Part shown: in pieces, positions 34,252-43,605 of the stretch
Position numbering within the stretch: the stretch's first letter is position 1
How the letters are laid out: each line of letters opens with the position of its first letter
Source of the DNA: Crossiella equi
GTDB lineage: Bacteria > Actinomycetota > Actinomycetes > Mycobacteriales > Pseudonocardiaceae
Direction: 5' to 3'
DNA: 64,000 bases
NCBI RefSeq assembly: GCF_017876755.1
Contig: NZ_JAGIOO010000001.1
Span: 5,751,786 to 5,815,785, forward strand
Notes under the pieces: generated by a model
Told to the model about the DNA's origin: nothing
Database searches by the model: none
What the model saw: only the letters and a program-made list of their open reading frames with translations
Program-made: the position numbers and the translations under genes

Positions 34252-35130
34252 GTGACACTGACCGCCCCACCACGGTTGCTGCTGGTACACGCTCATCCGG
34301 ACGACGAGAGCCTGTGGACCGGGGGCACCATCGCCCGCTATGCCGCCTACGGCGCGCACGTGACCGTGGTCACCTGCACCCTGGGCGAGGAGGGCGAGGT
34401 CATTCCCGAGGGCCTGCGCGGCCTCGGCCCGGACGCCGCCGACCAGCTCGGCGGGTACCGCGTCGGCGAGCTGCGCCAGGCGTGCGCCGCCCTCGGCGTG
34501 ATCGACCACCGCTTCCTCGGCGGCATGGGCCGCTGGCGCGACTCCGGCATGGCGGGCACCGAGGCCAACGCGCGCCCGCGCTGCTTCGTGGCCGGGGACC
34601 CCGAGGAGCAGACCTCGGTGCTCGCGACCATCCTGCGCGAGGTGAAGCCGCAGGTCGTGGTCACCTACGACGCCAACGGCGGCTACGGGCACCCCGACCA
34701 CATCCGGGCGCACGAGATCACCATGGCGGCCACCGCCGAGGTGTCCGGCATCGACCGCGTCTTCCACACCGTCACCTCCCGCGCGGCGCTGGACGCCGGG
34801 GTCGAGGGGCTGCGCACGCTGGAGTCGCTGCCGTTCCGGCTGCCCGAGGACGGCGAGCTGCCCGCGGTCGACGACGCCCTGATCACGACCTCGGTGGACA
34901 TCGCCGAACACGTACCTGCCAAGCTCAGTGCGCTGCGCGCGCACGCGACGCAGGTGCAGGTGTGGCAGGGCAACGACGGCGCGGCCGCCTACGCCCTGTC
35001 CAACGGCATCGCCCAGCCGGTGCTGGGCACCGAGCACTTCGTCCTGGCGCGGGGCAGCGCCGAGGGGATCGCCACCGACCTCTTCGGCGGGGGAGGTGCA
35101 CCCAGCGCGGACGGAGGCGGATCACGGTGA
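34252..35130 (+). CDS. mshB: GlcNAc-Ins deacetylase of mycothiol biosynthesis
   Basis: 292-aa zinc deacetylase converting GlcNAc-inositol to GlcN-inositol, the second committed step of mycothiol synthesis. The zinc site is AHPDDES (H15, D18) and H147 in GYGHPDHIRAHE. Other family segments are VTVVTCTLGEEGEVIPEGL and LGVIDHRFLGGMGRWRDSGM. Its presence marks an actinobacterium using mycothiol. Length matches the family. It is coupled by 4 nt to the small membrane protein downstream, as in mycobacteria (Rv1170-Rv1171 order). Confidence 0.95.
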   Translation: MTLTAPPRLLLVHAHPDDESLWTGGTIARYAAYGAHVTVVTCTLGEEGEVIPEGLRGLGPDAADQLGGYRVGELRQACAALGVIDHRFLGGMGRWRDSGMAGTEANARPRCFVAGDPEEQTSVLATILREVKPQVVVTYDANGGYGHPDHIRAHEITMAATAEVSGIDRVFHTVTSRAALDAGVEGLRTLESLPFRLPEDGELPAVDDALITTSVDIAEHVPAKLSALRAHATQVQVWQGNDGAAAYALSNGIAQPVLGTEHFVLARGSAEGIATDLFGGGGAPSADGGGSR

Positions 35131-35606
35131 CCGAGGTCGAGGAGCTACCTGTCGAGCAGGTCGTCGCCCGCGAGCCGCTCAGTGGCCGGGCGGGCCGGGC
35201 CCTGGTGCTCCTCGTGCTGATCGCGGACGCGGTGCTGCTGGCCTGGCTGGAGCTGATCTTCCTGCCGCTGCGGGTCTCCGACCTGTGGGCCGCCGTGCCG
35301 CCCGCCTACAACTGGCCGCTGCCGGTCACCATCCTGCTCGCCGGTGCGGCCACGCCGTGGCTCATCCTGGCCGCCGCCAAGTGCACCAGCCGCATGATCC
35401 TCATCTCCCTGCCGTTCCTGGCCTGGCTCGGGGCCTCCATCGTCTTCGGCGTGGCCGGGCCGGGCGGGGACGTGCTGCTCACCGACGACTGGCGCGCGCT
35501 GGCCTTCCTCGCGGTCGGGTCCCTCTCCGGCGCGGTCGCGCTGGGCACCCGGCTGTCCTTCCCGCACCCGGCCGATGCCCGCTTCTCCGGGCAGATCTCG
35601 CGCTGA
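35127..35606 (+). CDS. Four-helix membrane protein downstream of mshB
   Basis: 159-aa integral membrane protein with four hydrophobic segments (ALVLLVLIADAVLLAWL; LPVTILLAGAATPWLILAAA; ILISLPFLAWLGASIVFGVAG; ALAFLAVGSLSGAVALG). The N-terminal ~25 residues are acidic and cytoplasmic. No catalytic motif is visible. The same position after mshB is occupied in mycobacteria by an uncharacterised membrane protein (Rv1171), so linkage is conserved although function is unknown. The GTG overlaps the mshB stop. Confidence 0.8.
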   Translation: MTEVEELPVEQVVAREPLSGRAGRALVLLVLIADAVLLAWLELIFLPLRVSDLWAAVPPAYNWPLPVTILLAGAATPWLILAAAKCTSRMILISLPFLAWLGASIVFGVAGPGGDVLLTDDWRALAFLAVGSLSGAVALGTRLSFPHPADARFSGQISR

Positions 35607-35634
35607 CCTGGGCGGTATCACCTTTTTGTTCTGC

Positions 35635-35658
35635 AGGTGGCAGAATTTAGGACCACCT
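35635..35658. repeat. Inverted repeat in the fdxC upstream region
   Basis: AGGTGG (35635-35640) and CCACCT (35653-35658) form a dyad around an AT-rich 12-nt centre. It could be an operator or a terminator for the preceding gene. There is no direct support for either. Confidence 0.35.
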
Positions 35659-35723
35659 AATTTCCGTGTGAGCGAGAGCACCAGGTGTGATTGTGTCCGT
35701 CAGGCAAGGAATACTTGTCTGGC

Positions 35724-35748
35724 GCCGTGCTGAGCCCGACAGCACGGC
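35724..35748 (+). other. Hairpin in the fdxC leader
   Basis: GCCGTGCTG (35724-35732) pairs perfectly with CAGCACGGC (35740-35748) over 7 nt, about 30 nt before the fdxC start and its AGGAG. It may stabilise the mRNA or tune expression. Confidence 0.4.
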
Positions 35749-35778
35749 TGGAACGGACCAAGGAGCAGGAGACCTGCT

Positions 35779-36102
35779 GTGACCTACGTGATCGCCGAGC
35801 CCTGCGTCGACGTGCTGGACAAGGCCTGCATCGAGGAATGCCCGGTCGACTGCATCTACGAGGGCGACCGCATGCTCTACATCCACCCGGATGAGTGCGT
35901 GGACTGCGGTGCCTGCGAGCCGGTGTGCCCCGTCGAGGCCATCTACTACGAGGACGACACCCCGGACCAGTGGAAGGACTACATCAAGGCCAACGTGGAC
36001 TTCTTCAGCGAGCTGGGTTCGCCCGGCGGCGCCTCGAAGTTCAACGGCAAGATCTCCGCTGACCCGGACTTCATCAAGGCGCTGGAGCCCCGGGGCGAGT
36101 GA
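35779..36102 (+). CDS. fdxC: Seven-iron ferredoxin
   Basis: 107-aa 3Fe-4S/4Fe-4S ferredoxin. The first cluster region is DKACIEECPVDCIYEG and the second CVDCGACEPVCPVEAIYYED; these cysteines fit the seven-iron pattern. The C-terminal tail NVDFFSELGSPGGASK is typical of actinobacterial FdxC. It is an electron carrier, for example to cytochromes P450. The GTG follows AGGAG. It overlaps dapC by 4 nt, the same order as Rv1177-Rv1178. Confidence 0.95.
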   Translation: MTYVIAEPCVDVLDKACIEECPVDCIYEGDRMLYIHPDECVDCGACEPVCPVEAIYYEDDTPDQWKDYIKANVDFFSELGSPGGASKFNGKISADPDFIKALEPRGE

Positions 36103-37211
36103 GCACGTCAGCCACGCCCGCACGCGGCGGGCCCGCCCTACCCGACTTCCCGTGGGACTCCCTCGCGGGCCACGCCGCCACCGCCCGGGCGCACCCGGAC
36201 GGGGTGGTCGACCTCTCGGTCGGCACCCCGGTGGACGAGGTGGCCCCGGCCCTGCGGGAGGCCCTGGGGTCGGTCGCGCACATCCCGGGCTACCCCACCA
36301 CGCACGGCACCCCGGCGCTCCGGGAGGCCGCGGTGGGGGCGCTGGCCCGGCGCTACGGCGTCACCGGGCTCGACCCGGTGGCGGTGCTGCCCACCATCGG
36401 CTCCAAGGAGCTGGTGGCGTGGCTGCCGACGCTGCTGGGCATCGGCAAGGGTGATGTGGTGGCCGTCCCCGAGCTGGCCTACCCCACCTACGAGGTCGGG
36501 GCCAGGCTGGCGGGTGCGGACGTGGTGCGCCTGGCTGACGGCCAGGCCCCGCCGCCGGGTACCGCGCTGGTGTGGCTGAACTCGCCGTCCAACCCCACCG
36601 GCCGGGTGCTGCCCGCCGGTGACCTGGCCAAGGCGGTGGCGGCCGCCCGCGAGGCGGGCGCCGTGGTGGCCTCCGACGAGTGCTACCTGTCACTCGGCTG
36701 GACCGCCGAACCCGTCTCGGCCCTTTCCGAGCACGTGCACGGGGGCAGCCTCGACGGGCTGCTCGCCGTGCACTCGCTGTCCAAGTCCTCCAGCCTGGCC
36801 GGCTACCGCGCGGGGTTCGTCACCGGCGATCCGGCGCTGGTCGCGCGGCTGCTGGAGGTGCGCAAGCACGCGGGCATGATCGTGCCGCGGCCGGTGCAGG
36901 AGGCCGTCACGGCCGCCCTGGCCGACGACGAGCACGTGGCCGTGCAGCGCGAGCGCTACCGGGCCCGGCGCGAGGTGCTGCTGCCCGCGCTCCGGGCGGC
37001 CGGGTTCACCGTCACCCACTCCGAGGCGGGCCTGTACCTGTGGTCCACCCGGGGCGAGGACGCCTGGCAGACCGTGGCCTGGCTGGCCGAGCGCGGCATC
37101 CTGGTCGCCCCCGGCACGTTCTACGGCCCGGCCGGTGACCAGCACGTGCGGGTGGCCCTGACCGCCACCGATGAGCGCATCGCCGCGGCCGCGAAGCGGC
37201 TGACCGGCTGA
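36099..37211 (+). CDS. dapC: Succinyldiaminopimelate transaminase
   Basis: 370-aa PLP-dependent class I/II aminotransferase producing N-succinyl-LL-diaminopimelate for lysine and peptidoglycan. The Schiff-base Lys is about K229 in VHSLSKSSSLAGYRAGF; the upstream NSPSNPTGRVLP and SDECYLSLG motifs bind PLP, and the C-terminal VRVALTATDERI carries the conserved Arg. Start GTG overlaps fdxC. dapD and dapE lie just beyond, so three succinylase-branch enzymes are clustered. Confidence 0.93.
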   Translation: MSTSATPARGGPALPDFPWDSLAGHAATARAHPDGVVDLSVGTPVDEVAPALREALGSVAHIPGYPTTHGTPALREAAVGALARRYGVTGLDPVAVLPTIGSKELVAWLPTLLGIGKGDVVAVPELAYPTYEVGARLAGADVVRLADGQAPPPGTALVWLNSPSNPTGRVLPAGDLAKAVAAAREAGAVVASDECYLSLGWTAEPVSALSEHVHGGSLDGLLAVHSLSKSSSLAGYRAGFVTGDPALVARLLEVRKHAGMIVPRPVQEAVTAALADDEHVAVQRERYRARREVLLPALRAAGFTVTHSEAGLYLWSTRGEDAWQTVAWLAERGILVAPGTFYGPAGDQHVRVALTATDERIAAAAKRLTG

Positions 37212-37218
37212 GACGACA

Positions 37219-37251
37219 ACGGCCGGTACCCGGGATCCGGGCACCGGCCGT
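37219..37251. terminator. Bidirectional terminator between dapC and dapD
   Basis: ACGGCCGGT (37219-37227) pairs with ACCGGCCGT (37243-37251), and CCCGG/CCGGG extend the stem toward a 3-nt loop. It lies between convergent genes. Confidence 0.8.
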
Positions 37252-37263
37252 CTGCGCTCGTGC

Positions 37264-38253
37264 TCAGTCGTTGGCGTGCAGCGCCGAGTTCAGCTCGATC
37301 CCGGTGCCCTTGCGCGCCTTCACCACGACCGCGCCGGTCACCGAGTCGCGCAGGAACAGCAGGCCGTTGGACCCGGACAGCTCCCCGGCCTTGACCGTGC
37401 GCCCGTCCGGCAGCGCGACCTTGGTGCCCGCGGTGACGTAGAGCCCGGCCTCGACCACGCAGTCGTCACCGAGCGAGATGCCGACGCCCGCGTTGGCGCC
37501 CAGCAGGCAGCGCTTGCCGATGCTGATGACCTGCGTGCCGCCGCCGGACAGGGTGCCCATGACCGACGCGCCGCCGCCCACGTCGGAGCCGTCGTCCACG
37601 ACCACCCCGGCGGAGATCCGGCCCTCGACCATGCTCGCGCCCAGGGTGCCCGCGTTGAAGTTGACGAAGCCCTCGTGCATCACGGTGGTGCCGGAGGCCA
37701 GGTGCGCGCCCAGGCGCACGCGGTCCGCGTCGGCCACCCGCACGCCGGTGGGCAGCACGTAGTCGACCATGCGCGGGAACTTGTCCACGCCGTACACGGT
37801 CACCGCGCCCCGGGTGCGCAGGCGCAGGCGGGTGGCCTCGAAACCGGCCACCGGGCACGGCCCGTGGTTGGTCCACACGACGTTGGCCAGCAGCCCGAAC
37901 ACACCGTCCAGGTTCTGCCCGTGCGGGCGCACCAGGCGACCGGAGAGCAGGTGCAGCCGCAGGTAGACGTCGTGCGCGTCTAGGGGCTTGTCGGCCAGGC
38001 GGCCGACGGTGGTGCGCACCGCGACCACCTCGACCCCCCGGGCCGGGTCCGGGCCGAGTTGCCCGGCCACGTCCTCCCCGAGGGCCTCGGCGGCCTGCTC
38101 GGCGGTCAGGCGCTCGGTGCCCGAGCTGTCCGAGGGCTCGCCGACCTGCGGCGAGGGGAACCAGGTGTCCAGCACGGTGCCGTCGGCGGCGATGGTGGCC
38201 AGGCCGACACCGTGCGCACCGGTGGCCTGCGGGTCAAGGATCTGCTCGCTCAC
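37264..38253 (-). CDS. dapD: Tetrahydrodipicolinate N-succinyltransferase
   Basis: 329-aa actinobacterial-type DapD that succinylates tetrahydrodipicolinate. The C-terminal left-handed beta-helix is shown by hexapeptide repeats ([57 protein letters not shown]). Active-site segment [14 protein letters not shown] is present. On the minus strand the GTG follows TACCGT by 7 nt with AGGGGG between, so either leaderless or Shine-Dalgarno initiation is possible. Confidence 0.94.
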   Translation of the reverse strand: MSEQILDPQATGAHGVGLATIAADGTVLDTWFPSPQVGEPSDSSGTERLTAEQAAEALGEDVAGQLGPDPARGVEVVAVRTTVGRLADKPLDAHDVYLRLHLLSGRLVRPHGQNLDGVFGLLANVVWTNHGPCPVAGFEATRLRLRTRGAVTVYGVDKFPRMVDYVLPTGVRVADADRVRLGAHLASGTTVMHEGFVNFNAGTLGASMVEGRISAGVVVDDGSDVGGGASVMGTLSGGGTQVISIGKRCLLGANAGVGISLGDDCVVEAGLYVTAGTKVALPDGRTVKAGELSGSNGLLFLRDSVTGAVVVKARKGTGIELNSALHAND

Positions 38254-38304
38254 GCCCCCTACGGTAACCGATGCAACCGGGAAGCGGTCCTTACAGGGGC
38301 AGGA

Positions 38305-38766
38305 TCACCAGCCCGGCGCGCTGACCAGCGCGTCGACCTCGGTCAAGCTGCTCACCACCGCGCTCAGGTGGTCGGCGCACCGCGCACCCCTCGGTTCGTC
38401 ACCCGCGCCGGCGGGCCGGTAGCACTGGTCCCTGGCGTTCTCCACCATCGCCCGGTTCGCCGCGGCCAGCGCGTCGGCGAAGAGCTTCCGGTTGCCGAAC
38501 CCGGGCTGTCCGGCCAGGACCTTCTTGGTCTGTTCCAGCTGCTTGAAGACGTCGTCCTGCCACAGGTAGCAGTCGGCGAACTTGGTCCGGTCGCGGTCGG
38601 TCGCGGTGCACTGCTTGTTCTCGCGCAGCTTCTGGATCCCGTCGCACACCTGCTGGCACCACGGGCTGCGCGCCTGCCGGTCGCGATCAGCCTCCCCCGG
38701 CACGGCCACCGTGCACCCGCCGAGCAGCAGCGCGACCGCCGCGAACAGCACCGACACCTTGCTCAT
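38305..38766 (-). CDS. Cys-rich lipoprotein, function unknown
   Basis: 153-aa lipoprotein with lipobox LLGGC (C18) after a short signal peptide. The mature part has paired cysteines ([37 protein letters not shown]) and is mostly helical and charged. No known family is recognised. Of three in-frame ATGs (38766, 38772, 38784), 38766 is chosen because GGGGG sits at proper spacing. It lies between dapD and dapE, divergent from dapE. Confidence 0.75.
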   Translation of the reverse strand: MSKVSVLFAAVALLLGGCTVAVPGEADRDRQARSPWCQQVCDGIQKLRENKQCTATDRDRTKFADCYLWQDDVFKQLEQTKKVLAGQPGFGNRKLFADALAAANRAMVENARDQCYRPAGAGDEPRGARCADHLSAVVSSLTEVDALVSAPGW

Positions 38767-38827
38767 CGTCATCCCCCGTTTCATCCTGCGCGGCAGACTA
38801 GCGGCCCACCTGGGTAGCCTGCCGGGC

Positions 38828-39910
38828 GTGACCGCTCGCCTTGACCTCACCGCCGACCCCATCGAGCTCACCGCCGCGCTGGTGGACGTGCCCAGCGTGT
38901 CGGGCAACGAGAAGGAGCTCGCCGACCTCGTGGAGGCGGCCCTGCGCGAGCAGGCGCCGCACCTGGAGGTCGTGCGCAACGGGGATGCCGTGCTCGCCCG
39001 CACCAACCTGGGCCGGGCCTCGCGCATCATCCTCGCCGGACACCTGGACACCGTGCCGATCGTGGACAACGTGCCGCACCGGCGGACCGGGGAGGGCGAG
39101 AGCCTGGTGCTGCACGGCTGCGGCACCGTGGACATGAAGTCCGGTGACGCCGTGATGCTGCACCTGGCCGCCACCGTCACCGACCCCGCCTACGACCTCA
39201 CCTTCGTCTTCTACGACTGCGAGGAGGTCGAGGCGGTGCGCAACGGCCTCGGCCGCATCGAGCGCGAGCTGCCCGAGTGGCTGGCCGCCGACCTGGCCAT
39301 CGTCACCGAGCCCAGCGGCGCGGTGATCGAGGCGGGCTGCCAGGGCACCATCCGGGTCGAGGTGCGCACCACCGGCAAGCGCGCGCACACCGCCCGCGCC
39401 TGGATGGGCAGCAACGCCATCCACGCCGCCGCGCCGATCCTGGCCGCGCTCAACGCCTACCAGCCCCGGACCCTGGAGATCGACGGCTGCACCTACCGCG
39501 AGGGCTTGCAGGCCGTGCGCATCGGTGGCGGCGTGGCGGGCAACGTGGTGCCGGATGAGTGCGTGGTCACCGTCAACCACCGCTTCGCCCCCGACCGCAC
39601 CGGCGCCCAGGCCGAGGCACACCTGCGCGAGGTGTTCGCGGGCTTCGACGTGACGGTCGTCGACCTGTCCGAGGGCGCCCTGCCGGGTCTGGGCTCGCCG
39701 GTGGCCAAGCAGCTGCTCGCCGCCTCCGGGGCCGAGCCGGTCGGCAAGCTCGGCTGGACCGACGTGGCCCGCTTCGCCGCCCTGGGCATGCCCGCGGTGA
39801 ACTTCGGGCCCGGCGACCCCTCGCTGTCGCACACCCCCGAGGAGCACGTGCCCGCGCCGCGCATCACGCACTGCGCGGACGTGCTGCGCCGGTTCGTCAC
39901 GAAGGACTGA
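38828..39910 (+). CDS. dapE: Succinyl-diaminopimelate desuccinylase
   Basis: 360-aa M20 zinc peptidase-fold enzyme releasing succinate to give LL-diaminopimelate. Metal and catalytic motifs: [24 protein letters not shown] (Asp bridge), [11 protein letters not shown] (Glu-Glu) and IVTEPSG; the terminal His is in SLSHTPEEH. The dimerisation lid begins near [15 protein letters not shown]. The GTG follows TAGCCT (38815-38820) by 7 nt without a ribosome site, suggesting a leaderless mRNA. Its end overlaps the convergent regulator gene by 14 nt. Confidence 0.93.
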   Translation: MTARLDLTADPIELTAALVDVPSVSGNEKELADLVEAALREQAPHLEVVRNGDAVLARTNLGRASRIILAGHLDTVPIVDNVPHRRTGEGESLVLHGCGTVDMKSGDAVMLHLAATVTDPAYDLTFVFYDCEEVEAVRNGLGRIERELPEWLAADLAIVTEPSGAVIEAGCQGTIRVEVRTTGKRAHTARAWMGSNAIHAAAPILAALNAYQPRTLEIDGCTYREGLQAVRIGGGVAGNVVPDECVVTVNHRFAPDRTGAQAEAHLREVFAGFDVTVVDLSEGALPGLGSPVAKQLLAASGAEPVGKLGWTDVARFAALGMPAVNFGPGDPSLSHTPEEHVPAPRITHCADVLRRFVTKD

Positions 39911-40550
39911 GCCCGGACTGCAGGGCGAAGACCACCAGCTGCGCGCGGTCCCTGGCCTGCATCTTCAGCATGGCCCGGCTCACGTGCGTGCGCACGGTCT
40001 CGCTGCTCAGCACCAGCTGCGCGGCGATCTCGTCGTTGGACATGCCGGTCGACACCCAGCCGAGGACCTCGCGCTCGCGTTCGGTCAGGTGGGCCACCCC
40101 CGGGTGGCTCACCTGCGCCGGGCCGGGCCGCGCGAAGCGCGCGATCACACTGCGCGTCACCGACGGACTGAGCAGGGAGCCGCCCCGCGCCACCACCCGC
40201 ACCGCGCGCAGCAGCTCCTCCGGCTCGGCGTCCTTGAGCACAAAACCGCTGGCCCCAGCCCGCAGCGCCTCGAAGACGTACTCGTCCAGCCCGAACGTGG
40301 TCAGCATGACCACCCGCACGTCGGCCAGCGCCGGGTCCGCGGTGATCTCGCGCAGCGCGGCCAGCCCGTCCACCTCCGGCATCCGGATGTCCATCAGCAC
40401 CACGTCCGGGCGCAGCTCGCGCACCAGCGCCACGCCCGTGCGGCCGTCCGCGGCCTCGCCGACCAGCTCGGTGTCCGGTTCCGAACCCAGCAGCGTGCGC
40501 ACCCCGACCCGCACCAGCGCCTGGTCGTCGACCACCACCACCCGGACCAT
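39897..40550 (-). CDS. NarL/LuxR-family response regulator
   Basis: 217-aa regulator: receiver with D8-D9, phospho-acceptor D54 ([13 protein letters not shown]) and Lys in [13 protein letters not shown]-terminal LuxR helix-turn-helix [22 protein letters not shown] and [19 protein letters not shown] overlaps the kinase stop by one base (TGATG). The pair diverges from an ABC exporter, the usual DesKR-like arrangement in actinobacteria, so that exporter is the likely target. Confidence 0.9.
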   Translation of the reverse strand: MVRVVVVDDQALVRVGVRTLLGSEPDTELVGEAADGRTGVALVRELRPDVVLMDIRMPEVDGLAALREITADPALADVRVVMLTTFGLDEYVFEALRAGASGFVLKDAEPEELLRAVRVVARGGSLLSPSVTRSVIARFARPGPAQVSHPGVAHLTEREREVLGWVSTGMSNDEIAAQLVLSSETVRTHVSRAMLKMQARDRAQLVVFALQSGLSPS

Positions 40551-41680
40551 CAGGCCTCCTCCACCGGCAGCCGCGCCGTGACCGCGAAGCCGCCGCCGTC
40601 GCGGGGCCCGGCGGTCAGTGTGCCGCCCAGGGCCTCGGCCTGCGCCCGCATGCCCCGGATCCCGGTGCCGCCGCCCGCGGGCATGACCGGGCCCGCGCCG
40701 CCGGTGTCGGTGACCTCGACCAGCAGCCCGTGCCCGTCCCGGGCCAGCCGGATGTGCGCCGAGGCCGCGCCCGCGTGCCGCAGCACGTTGGTCAGCGACT
40801 CCTGCACGATCCGGTACGCCGCCGCGTCCACCGGTGCGGGCAGCACGCCCGCCGCGCCGTCCAGGCCGACCTCGACCCCGCCCGCGTGCACGCGGTCCAG
40901 CAGCCTCGGCAGGTCGGCCAGCCCGGGCGTGGGCCGCCGCTCGGCCGCGCCCGGGCTGCGCAGGGCATCCAGTGCGAACCGCAGGTTCTCCAGCGACTCC
41001 TTGCTGGTCACGCGCACCGCCTCCATGGCCTCGCGCGCCTGCTCCGGGCTGCGGGCGAGCACGTGCAGCGCCACCCCGGCCTGCATGGCGATCACCGCCA
41101 GGCCGTGGCCGATCGTGTCGTGCAGGTCCTGGGCCATGCGCAGCCGCTCCTCCGAGGCCACCCGTCGCGCCTGCTCGGCCCGCACGTCCTCGGCCGCCGC
41201 GCGGCGCACCCGGGTGGCCTGGCCCAGCGCCAGCGCGGCCGCGAGCAGCACCAGCCACACCCCGGTCAGCGCCAGCATCCGGCTCACGTCGAACACCGGC
41301 TGGTCCAGGAGGTTCTTGGTGAACAGCGCGACGGTGAACACGCCGAAGTAGGCGGCCACCGTGACCGCGGCCTGCCGGAACGGCCAGCGCACCGAGACCA
41401 GGTAGACCACCGCGGGCACGGTCAGCAGGATCGGCCCGAACGGGTAGCCCAGGGTCAGGTAGGCGGTGAGCGCGACGCCGTTGACCACCAGCGCCGGGCC
41501 CGGCCAGCGGCGCAGTGCCAGGGAGGCCGCCGCGACCACCACGAACAGGTGGGCCAGCCAGTCCGGGTACGTGCCCAAGCCCTGCTGGAAGAAGAAGGCG
41601 GCCTGCGTACCGGCCAGGCCCACGGCCAGGAACGGCAGCGCGGGCCAGGCGGCGCGGAAGGTCTCCCTGGCGGACGGCAT
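40550..41680 (-). CDS. Sensor histidine kinase (HisKA_3)
   Basis: 376-aa kinase. About five to six transmembrane helices occupy residues 10-155 with no large extracellular domain. The dimerisation/phosphoacceptor motif is EERLRMAQDLHDTIGHGLAV, followed by an ATPase domain with IVQESLTNVLRHAGA (N-box) and GGGTGIRGMRAQAEALGG (G-box). Such kinases sense membrane state or small lipophilic agents; the signal here is unknown. It is the first gene of a two-gene unit with the NarL-type regulator. Confidence 0.9.
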   Translation of the reverse strand: MPSARETFRAAWPALPFLAVGLAGTQAAFFFQQGLGTYPDWLAHLFVVVAAASLALRRWPGPALVVNGVALTAYLTLGYPFGPILLTVPAVVYLVSVRWPFRQAAVTVAAYFGVFTVALFTKNLLDQPVFDVSRMLALTGVWLVLLAAALALGQATRVRRAAAEDVRAEQARRVASEERLRMAQDLHDTIGHGLAVIAMQAGVALHVLARSPEQAREAMEAVRVTSKESLENLRFALDALRSPGAAERRPTPGLADLPRLLDRVHAGGVEVGLDGAAGVLPAPVDAAAYRIVQESLTNVLRHAGAASAHIRLARDGHGLLVEVTDTGGAGPVMPAGGGTGIRGMRAQAEALGGTLTAGPRDGGGFAVTARLPVEEA

Positions 41681-41738
41681 GCGGGCAACGATAGGAGCGC
41701 GCGGCGCCGAGGGCGTCCCCGTCGGCGCGTAGCCGGGG

Positions 41739-41754
41739 TACGCGATCCCGCGTA
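41739..41754. promoter_or_regulatory. TACGCG-N4-CGCGTA dyad between kinase and exporter genes
   Basis: The dyad TACGCGATCCCGCGTA lies midway in the intergenic region, with another partial arm (GCGCGTAG at 41725-41732) beside it. Position suits a binding site for the NarL-type regulator controlling the divergent exporter. Inference only. Confidence 0.45.
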
Positions 41755-41814
41755 GGGCAGGAGCCGGTGCGCGGGGGACGACCCGGCAGCGGGTGCGCGA
41801 GCACGCTCCTGGCC

Positions 41815-42714
41815 ATGACCGAAGCAGTGCGGACCAGAGGACTGACCAAGCGCTACGGCGGCCGCCTCGCGGTGGACGCGGTGGCGATGACGGTGCGGCG
41901 GGGTGAGGTGTACGGCTTCCTCGGCCCGAACGGCGCGGGCAAGACCACCACGCTGCGCATGGTGCTCGGACTGGTGCGCCCGAGCGCGGGCTCGGCCACC
42001 GTGCTCGGCGAGCGCGCGGGCACCCCGGCGGCCAACCGCCAGGTCGGCGCGCTGATCGAGGGGCCGGGCTTCTTCCCGTACCTCAGCGGCCGGGACAACC
42101 TGCGCGTGCTGGCCCGGGCACGCGGCCTGCGCGAGGACCACGTGGCCACCGCGCTGGCCAAGGTCGACCTGGTGGCCCGCGGCAAGGACCGCTTCGCCTC
42201 GTACTCGCTGGGCATGAAGCAGCGCCTGGGCGTGGCCGCCGCCCTGCTCGGCGACCCCGAGTTGCTGGTCCTGGACGAGCCGACCAACGGCCTGGACCCG
42301 GCGGGGGTGAGCGACATGCGCGCGCTCATCGCCGAGCTGTCCTCGGCCGGGCAGACCGTGCTGCTGTCCAGCCACCAGCTCAGCGAGGTGCAGGCCGTCT
42401 GCGACCGGGTCGGCGTGATCACCCGGGGCCGCCTGGTCACCGAGGCCACCGTGGGCGAGCTGCGCGGCGGCGGCGGGCTGCTGGTGCGCGCCGACCCGCT
42501 GGACCACGCGCTGGCCATCGGCATGCGGGTGGCGGGGGAGGACAACGTGTCGGTCACCGCCGACGGCCTCCAGCTGCGCATCGACCCGGCCCGTGCCGCC
42601 GAGGTCAACCGGGCCCTGGTCACCGACGGCGTGGCCGTGCACGAGATCCGCCCGTCCGAACGTTCCCTGGAAGAGGTCTTCTTCGAGATGACCGCCGAGG
42701 AGGTGGCGGCATGA
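41815..42714 (+). CDS. ABC transporter ATPase
   Basis: 299-aa CcmA/DrrA-type ATPase. Walker A GPNGAGKTT, signature region YSLGMKQRLGVAAALLG, Walker B LLVLDEPTNGLDP and switch LLSSHQLSEV are intact, with an accessory C-terminal domain typical of drug or lantibiotic exporters. ATG 41815 is the start that begins the conserved region. ATGA overlap with the permease gene. Likely induced by the divergent two-component system. Confidence 0.9.
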   Translation: MTEAVRTRGLTKRYGGRLAVDAVAMTVRRGEVYGFLGPNGAGKTTTLRMVLGLVRPSAGSATVLGERAGTPAANRQVGALIEGPGFFPYLSGRDNLRVLARARGLREDHVATALAKVDLVARGKDRFASYSLGMKQRLGVAAALLGDPELLVLDEPTNGLDPAGVSDMRALIAELSSAGQTVLLSSHQLSEVQAVCDRVGVITRGRLVTEATVGELRGGGGLLVRADPLDHALAIGMRVAGEDNVSVTADGLQLRIDPARAAEVNRALVTDGVAVHEIRPSERSLEEVFFEMTAEEVAA

Positions 42715-43562
42715 CCGCCGTGCTCGCGACCACCCGCGCCGAGCTGTTCCGGCTGCGGCGCTGGCCTGCCGTCTGGGTGATCGGCGGCGCCTGGCTGCTG
42801 CTCAACCTGGTCTTCGTCTACGTCTTCAACTACCTGTCCTACACCGACGCGATGGCCGGGTTCGCCGAGGGCGCGCCCAAGTCGGTGCTGCTGGACCGGC
42901 TGCTGCCCGAGGCGGTGCCGGTGGCCCTGGTGCAGGGCACGCCGATGTTCGGCGGCGCGATCATGCTGACCCTGGGCGCGCTGGCCGCGGGCAGCGGATA
43001 CGGCTGGGGCACCTGGAAGACCGCGTTCACCCAGGGCCGGAGCCGCTGGCGCGTGCTCGCCGGTACCGCCGCCGCGCTGGCCTCGGTCGTGGTGACCGTC
43101 GTGCTGGTGACCCTGGCCGTGGACCTCGCGGTGTCCACCGGCATCGCCCTGGCGCAGGGGCAGGCGCTGGCCTACCCGCCGCTGGCCGAGGTGCTGCGCG
43201 CGCTGCTGGGCGGCCTGCTGGTGCTGGGCATGTGGGTCAGCGCGGGTGTCGCGCTCGGCACCCTGTCCCGCGGTCCGGCGCTCGCGGTCGGCTTGGGCGT
43301 GGTGTGGGTGCTGGCGGTGGAGAACCTGCTGCGCGGGGTCGCGGGCGCGCTGGACTGGCTGGCGCCGGTGACCGACGTGCTGCCGGGCTCGGTGGCCGGT
43401 TCGGTGGTGGCCGCGCTCGGGGCCACTCCGGTCTCGCAGGGCGGGACACCCGGGGTGGTGGCCGCGCTCGGCGGCTGGTCCGCGGTCGGGCTGGCGGCGG
43501 GGTACCTGGTGGCCTTCGCCGCGCTGACCGCGTGGCTGGTGCGCCGCCGGGACATCTCCTGA
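42711..43562 (+). CDS. ABC-2 type transporter permease
   Basis: 283-aa membrane protein with about six helices (PAVWVIGGAWLLLNLVFVYVF; IMLTLGALAAGSGYGWGTWK; ASVVVTVVLVTLAVDLAV; LLVLGMWVSAGVALGTL; LAAGYLVAFAALTAWLV). It forms an exporter with the preceding ATPase, to which it is translationally coupled. Cargo is unknown; antimicrobial or lipid efflux is typical of such TCS-linked pairs. Confidence 0.87.
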   Translation: MTAVLATTRAELFRLRRWPAVWVIGGAWLLLNLVFVYVFNYLSYTDAMAGFAEGAPKSVLLDRLLPEAVPVALVQGTPMFGGAIMLTLGALAAGSGYGWGTWKTAFTQGRSRWRVLAGTAAALASVVVTVVLVTLAVDLAVSTGIALAQGQALAYPPLAEVLRALLGGLLVLGMWVSAGVALGTLSRGPALAVGLGVVWVLAVENLLRGVAGALDWLAPVTDVLPGSVAGSVVAALGATPVSQGGTPGVVAALGGWSAVGLAAGYLVAFAALTAWLVRRRDIS

Positions 43563-43564
43563 GG

Positions 43565-43599
43565 CACGGCCCCGGGGGCACCGCCGCCCCGGGGCCGTG
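43565..43599. terminator. Strong bidirectional terminator
   Basis: CACGGCCCCGGGG (43565-43577) and CCCCGGGGCCGTG (43587-43599) form a perfect 13-bp stem over a 9-nt loop between the convergent permease and wrbA genes. Confidence 0.85.
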
Positions 43600-43605
43600 G
43601 CCGGG

